In this document: piece after piece, positions 22,440-25,836 of the stretch
Layout of the letters: each line of letters starts with the position of its first letter
Numbering within the stretch: position 1 is the first letter of the stretch
Assembly: GCA_900546255.1 (NCBI GenBank)
Contig: URCB01000023.1
Coordinates: 1-25,836 of the forward strand
Origin: an uncultured Eubacteriales bacterium
Lineage (GTDB): Bacteria; Bacillota; Clostridia; Oscillospirales; Oscillospiraceae
Direction: 5' to 3'
DNA length: 25,836 nt
Program-made: the position numbers and the translations under genes
Notes under the pieces: generated by a model
What the model was told of the DNA's origin: nothing
Database searches by the model: none
The model's input: the letters and a program-made list of their open reading frames with translations, nothing else

Positions 22440-23228
22440 ATGACACATCCTTCCCCGCGGCAGTTCCTGCTCACCCCGCCCCAAGACCTGGAGGCGGCCC
22501 GGGCCTTTGGCCTGCCCCTGGCCCTTATGGCCTGGCAATTGGACGGCCAGGGCCGGCTGGCCCAGGCCCCGCTCCCGCCCCAGGCCCAGGGCGGGCTGAT
22601 GCTGGTGGGGGCCAGCCAACCCATCCAGGGGGGCGCCGACCCCCGCCGGGCTGCCCAGGAGATCCTGGCCCAGTGCCGCAGCCGGGCCTGCGCCGGGGTC
22701 ATCCTGGACTTGGAGTTGCCCCCCTCCCCCTTCCTGGCGCAGCTGATCCGCCTGGTGGAGGAGGGGCTGGCCCAGCGCCAGGGCACCTTGTTCCTGCCGG
22801 AGCGCTATGCCAACTTCTCCCATCGGGCCAGCCTCTACCTCACCTCTGCCATCTCCGGCGGCTCCCTTCGCCGGCGGCTGGAGGAGGTCATCGCCCAATA
22901 CGGCGCCCGCCGGCTGGTGCTCTGCCTGCGCCGGGCCCGGGAGGACTTCTATCTCCCCGCCGCCAAAGGGATGGGCCATCCCATCTCCCAGGAGACGTTG
23001 GACCGGCTTCGGCGGCAGTTGGAACCCTCCGTGTTTTTCTCCCCCGACCTGTGCGCCCGGTATTTCACCTACATGAGCCGGGAGAGCGGCGCCCACTTCG
23101 TCCTCTTTGACGACCGGGAGACCCTGGAAAAGAAACGGACCCTGGCCCTGGAGCTGGGGATCCGGCGGTTCTTCCTCCTCTACCCGGAGATCGCCGACCT
23201 CTGGGCCGTCCCGCCCCAGGAGGGCTGA
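22440..23228 (+). CDS. Unrecognised 262-residue protein, possible barrel fold
   Basis: I do not recognise this protein. It has no signal peptide and no membrane helix. Alternating strands and helices are visible: AGVILDLELPPSPF (about 80-93), GTLFLPERYANF (about 114-125), ARRLVLCLRRARED (about 155-168) and HFVLFDDRETLEKKR (about 220-234), ending IRRFFLLYPEIADLW. That periodicity and the ILDLE strand end resemble a glycosyl-hydrolase-18-like TIM barrel, but I see no full catalytic motif, so this is a weak guess. The ATG at 22440 follows AAGGGGG. It is divergent from yqeG and convergent with rpsU. Confidence 0.75.
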   Translation: MTHPSPRQFLLTPPQDLEAARAFGLPLALMAWQLDGQGRLAQAPLPPQAQGGLMLVGASQPIQGGADPRRAAQEILAQCRSRACAGVILDLELPPSPFLAQLIRLVEEGLAQRQGTLFLPERYANFSHRASLYLTSAISGGSLRRRLEEVIAQYGARRLVLCLRRAREDFYLPAAKGMGHPISQETLDRLRRQLEPSVFFSPDLCARYFTYMSRESGAHFVLFDDRETLEKKRTLALELGIRRFFLLYPEIADLWAVPPQEG

Positions 23229-23263
23229 CAGAACGGGCCCCTGGCATAGGCTGCTTTCCACGG

Positions 23264-23299
23264 AAAAACCCTGTCCGACTTGGGTCGGACAGGGTTTTT
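23264..23299 (+). terminator. Bidirectional terminator between the unknown gene and rpsU
   Basis: AAAAACCCTGTCCGAC (23264-23279) pairs perfectly with GTCGGACAGGGTTTTT (23284-23299) around a 4-base loop. It serves both converging genes. Confidence 0.95.
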
Positions 23300-23305
23300 G
23301 AACAA

Positions 23306-23488
23306 TCAATAATACTTTTTACGGTTCTTCCGGGCCGCCTCAGACTTCTTGCGGCGCTTCACGCTGGGGCTCTCATAGTGCTCTCTTCTCCGCACTTCCG
23401 CCAGGACGCCAGACTTGGCGCAGCTGCGCTTGAACCGTTTCAGAGCGCTTTCCAGAGACTCATTCTCCCGCACATGGATTTCAGACAT
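23306..23488 (-). CDS. rpsU: 30S ribosomal protein S21
   Basis: The 60-residue basic protein reads [20 protein letters not shown], then [20 protein letters not shown] and a Lys/Arg-rich tail. This is full-length S21, a small-subunit protein near the anti-Shine-Dalgarno region that helps mRNA initiation. The ATG at 23488 follows GGAGGGAGGG. It has its own promoter and terminator and is a single gene here. Confidence 0.97.
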   Translation of the reverse strand: MSEIHVRENESLESALKRFKRSCAKSGVLAEVRRREHYESPSVKRRKKSEAARKNRKKYY

Positions 23489-23568
23489 TCGTTTTCCCTC
23501 CCTCCGAAGTGGTGGACTGGAATTCCACGCACCAAAGGGCCATCGTAAAATATGGCTTTAACAGTGGT

Positions 23569-23597
23569 ATTATATGCAATTTCCCAAGGCTTGTCAA
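23569..23597 (-). promoter_or_regulatory. Consensus promoter of rpsU
   Basis: On the minus strand: TTGACA (23592-23597), 17-base spacer, TATAAT (23569-23574). A perfect promoter, as expected for a ribosomal protein gene. The leader is about 75 bases. Confidence 0.92.
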
Positions 23598-23710
23598 GGG
23601 ATATCCCTAAAAAAGTCCGGTCTTTTCTCCCCTCTCCAGGGAGAGGGGCACCCCGGAACATTTCAAAGGCAGCGGGCCGGTCCCGGCGAATCCTCCGCCG
23701 GCTCGTCCCC

Positions 23711-23760
23711 AAAAACGGAACGACCCCCGCTCTGCCTGGACTGTACCAGGCAGAGCGGGG
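23711..23760 (-). terminator. Terminator of leuS
   Basis: A perfect 15-bp stem pairs CCCCGCTCTGCCTGG (23725-23739) with 23746-23760. On the minus strand TTTTT follows about 10 bases later (23711-23715), so the T-tract is unusually far from the stem. A shorter hairpin at 23629-23648 may back it up. Confidence 0.65.
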
Positions 23761-23784
23761 ACCTCTTCCCTTGACGGGGAAGCC

Positions 23785-25836
23785 TTATTTCAGAATCAAA
23801 TTCATCAGCTTGTTGGGCACATGGATCACCTTCACCAGGTTCTTGCCCTCCATGAGCTTGGCAATCTTGGGCTCGGCCTTCACCACTTCCAGCACGGCCT
23901 CCTGGTCGCTGTTCATGGGAACGGTGACGGTGGCCTTCAGCTTACCGCCCACCTGGACGGCGATGGTGACCTCCGAGGCGATGGTCTTGCTCTCGTCATA
24001 GGCAGGCCAGGAGGAGGTGCAGGCCATCCCCTCCAGCCCGAACCGCTCCCACAGTTCCTCCACAATGTGGGGGGCGAAGGGAGACAGGAGGAGCAGCAGG
24101 GTCTGGAACTCCGCCCGGTTCACGCCCTTGTCATAGAACTGGTTGGTGAGGGTCATGAGGGCCGCGATGGCGGTGTTGAACTTCATGTTCTCAATGTCAT
24201 CGGAGACCTTCTTGATGGTCTTGTGGACCAGGGCCTCGTTGTCTTTGGAGTAGGTGTCCCCCTCCTTCACCTGGTCGGCCAGGTTCCAGATCCGGTCCAG
24301 GAAGCGCTTGCAGCCCTTCACGGCGTTGTCCGACCAAGCGGCGGCCTTTTCGAAGTCGCCGATGAACATAATGTACATGCGCATGGTGTCCGCCCCGTAC
24401 TGGGCCACCACGTCATTGGGGTTGACCACGTTCCCCCGGGACTTGGACATCTTTTCCCCGCCCTCGCCCAGGATCATGCCATGGCTGGTGCGCTTGTGGT
24501 AGGGCTCCGGGAAGGGGACCACCCCCAGGTCATAGAGGAACTTGTGCCAGAACCGGGAGTAGAGCAGGTGGAGGGTGGTGTGCTCCATGCCGCCGTTGTA
24601 CCAGTCCACCTGGCCCCAGTATTTTAACGCCTCAGGGGAGGCCAGTGCCTTGTCGTTGTGGGGGTCCATGTACCGCAGGAAGTACCAGGAGGACCCAGCC
24701 CACTGGGGCATGGTGTCGGTCTCCCGCTGGGCGGGGCCGCCGCAGCAGGGGCAGGTGGTGTTCACCCAGTCAGTCATGGCTGCCAGGGGGGACTCGCCGT
24801 TGTCGGTGGGCTCATAGCTCTCCACCTCCGGCAGGAGGAGGGGGAGCTGGTCCTCCGGCAGGGGGACCCAGCCGCACTTGTCACAGTGGACCAGGGGAAT
24901 GGGCTCTCCCCAATACCGCTGGCGGGAGAAGACCCAGTCCCGCAGCTTATAGTTGACCTTCTCGTGGCCGATGCCCTTTTCCTCCAGCCACTTCTTCATG
25001 GCGGGGATGGCATCCTTCACGGTCATGCCGTTGAGGAAGTCGGAGTTGACCATGATGCCGGTGTCGTCCTTCAGGGTGAAGGCTTCCTTCTCAATGTCGC
25101 CCCCCTGGACCACCTCGATGATCTCGCAGCCAAACTTCTTGGCAAACGCCCAGTCCCGGTCGTCGTGGGCGGGCACGGCCATGATGGCCCCGGTGCCGTA
25201 GGACACCAGGACGTAGTCGGAGATGAAGATGGGGATCTCCTTGCCGTTGACGGGGTTGACCCCTCGGACCCCTTCCAGCTTTACGCCGGTCTTCTCCTTC
25301 ACCAGCTCGGTGCGCTCAAAGTCCGACTTATGGGCAGCGGCCTCTACATAGGCGGTGACCGCATCCCAGTTGGAGATAGCGTCCTTCCACTTCTCGATGT
25401 AGGGGTGCTCCGGGGCCAGGACCATGTAGGTGGCGCCGAAGAGGGTATCCGGCCGGGTGGTGTAGACCACCAGATTATCCCCCTGGGTGGTGGGGAAGGT
25501 GACCTCGGCGCCGGTGGAGCGGCCGATCCAGTTCTTCTGCTGGATCTTGACCCGCTCGATGAAGTCCACCTGGTCCAGGTCGTCGATGAGCCGCTGGGCA
25601 TACTCGGTGATCTTCAGCATCCACTGGGACTTCTCCTTGCGGATGACGGGGGAGCCGCAGCGCTCGCACACGCCCTCTACCACTTCCTCGTTGGCCAGCA
25701 CGCACTTGCAGGAGGTGCACCAGTTCACGGGCATGGTGGTCTTATAGGCCAGACCGTGCTTGTACAGCTGCAGGAAGATCCACTGGGTCCACTTGTAATA
25801 CTTGGGGTCGGTGGTGTCCACCACCCGGTCCCAGTC
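23785..25836 (-). CDS. leuS: Leucyl-tRNA synthetase (N-terminus outside window)
   Basis: The enzyme charges tRNA-Leu and edits wrong amino acids. The 683 visible residues run open to the window edge, beginning [20 protein letters not shown], so roughly the first 120-130 residues with the HIGH motif lie beyond base 25836. Seen in order: a zinc-binding insertion with two Cys pairs (CTSCKCV and CERCGS), the CP1 editing domain with [12 protein letters not shown] and [19 protein letters not shown], a second Cys-rich piece (CDKCGW and CPCCGG), the KMSKS loop ([17 protein letters not shown]), the anticodon-binding helices, and the small C-terminal domain ending [14 protein letters not shown]. All key motifs in the visible part are intact. 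Stop TAA at 23785-23787. Confidence 0.97.
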   Translation of the reverse strand, partial: DWDRVVDTTDPKYYKWTQWIFLQLYKHGLAYKTTMPVNWCTSCKCVLANEEVVEGVCERCGSPVIRKEKSQWMLKITEYAQRLIDDLDQVDFIERVKIQQKNWIGRSTGAEVTFPTTQGDNLVVYTTRPDTLFGATYMVLAPEHPYIEKWKDAISNWDAVTAYVEAAAHKSDFERTELVKEKTGVKLEGVRGVNPVNGKEIPIFISDYVLVSYGTGAIMAVPAHDDRDWAFAKKFGCEIIEVVQGGDIEKEAFTLKDDTGIMVNSDFLNGMTVKDAIPAMKKWLEEKGIGHEKVNYKLRDWVFSRQRYWGEPIPLVHCDKCGWVPLPEDQLPLLLPEVESYEPTDNGESPLAAMTDWVNTTCPCCGGPAQRETDTMPQWAGSSWYFLRYMDPHNDKALASPEALKYWGQVDWYNGGMEHTTLHLLYSRFWHKFLYDLGVVPFPEPYHKRTSHGMILGEGGEKMSKSRGNVVNPNDVVAQYGADTMRMYIMFIGDFEKAAAWSDNAVKGCKRFLDRIWNLADQVKEGDTYSKDNEALVHKTIKKVSDDIENMKFNTAIAALMTLTNQFYDKGVNRAEFQTLLLLLSPFAPHIVEELWERFGLEGMACTSSWPAYDESKTIASEVTIAVQVGGKLKATVTVPMNSDQEAVLEVVKAEPKIAKLMEGKNLVKVIHVPNKLMNLILK

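Overview
The window looks like a chromosomal segment of a GC-rich Gram-positive anaerobe of the class Clostridia, most likely Oscillospiraceae (the Flavonifractor/Lawsonibacter neighbourhood). The reasons are strong AGGAGG-type ribosome binding sites, consensus TTGACA/TATAAT promoters with 16-17 bp spacers, many intrinsic terminators, PadR/HAAS gene sets, an RsgI-like anti-sigma protein, a K+-dependent type of membrane pyrophosphatase, and GC-rich codon use. This placement is an inference from gene content and composition.

Layout. (1) 1-640: the 3' part of an RsgI-like anti-sigma factor gene and its terminator. (2) About 650-1730: an AT-rich islet with an unrecognised two-helix membrane protein carrying SH3-like domains (minus strand). 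It abuts the 3' half of a broken HTH regulator gene (plus strand). (3) 1755-9990: a cation transport region with a MATE exporter (minus) divergent from trkA-trkH-trkH and then hppA, a Na+-type, K+-dependent membrane pyrophosphatase. (4) 10010-13551: a CofE-like ligase-family gene (minus) divergent from a zinc-type ABC uptake operon, znuA-znuC-znuB. (5) 13554-18528: a ten-gene-style stress or envelope-signalling operon. A promoter sits inside an 18-bp-arm inverted repeat. It is followed by three tandem pairs (HAAS-domain membrane protein plus single-helix companion), then a PadR regulator, then a fourth HAAS gene cut off after about 55 codons. (6) About 18432-19710: a second AT-rich islet carrying a free-standing HNH endonuclease with three DNA-binding-type repeats. 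It replaces the rest of the fourth HAAS gene. (7) 19565-22425 (minus): efp plus a CD1247-type zinc-ribbon protein, and a yqeG-type HAD phosphatase plus an endonuclease-IV-like TIM barrel protein. (8) 22440-25836: an unrecognised 262-residue protein (plus), rpsU (minus) and the 3' part of leuS (minus, running off the window).

How parts may work together. TrkA gates K+ uptake through TrkH subunits driven by membrane potential or a Na+/H+ gradient, and the neighbouring pyrophosphatase can make that gradient and itself needs K+, so the block reads as a monovalent-cation module. The PadR gene is the seventh cistron of the operon whose promoter holds the long palindrome, which suggests autoregulation. 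The three HAAS/companion pairs are clear products of tandem duplication. Their conserved Trp-Glu-Glu-Val C-termini contain the ribosome binding site of the next gene.

The strongest candidate for an undescribed system is the PadR-controlled triplicated HAAS/companion array. The clearest signs of past mobility are the two AT-rich islets, each ending inside a broken gene. No tRNA, rRNA or CRISPR array was seen.
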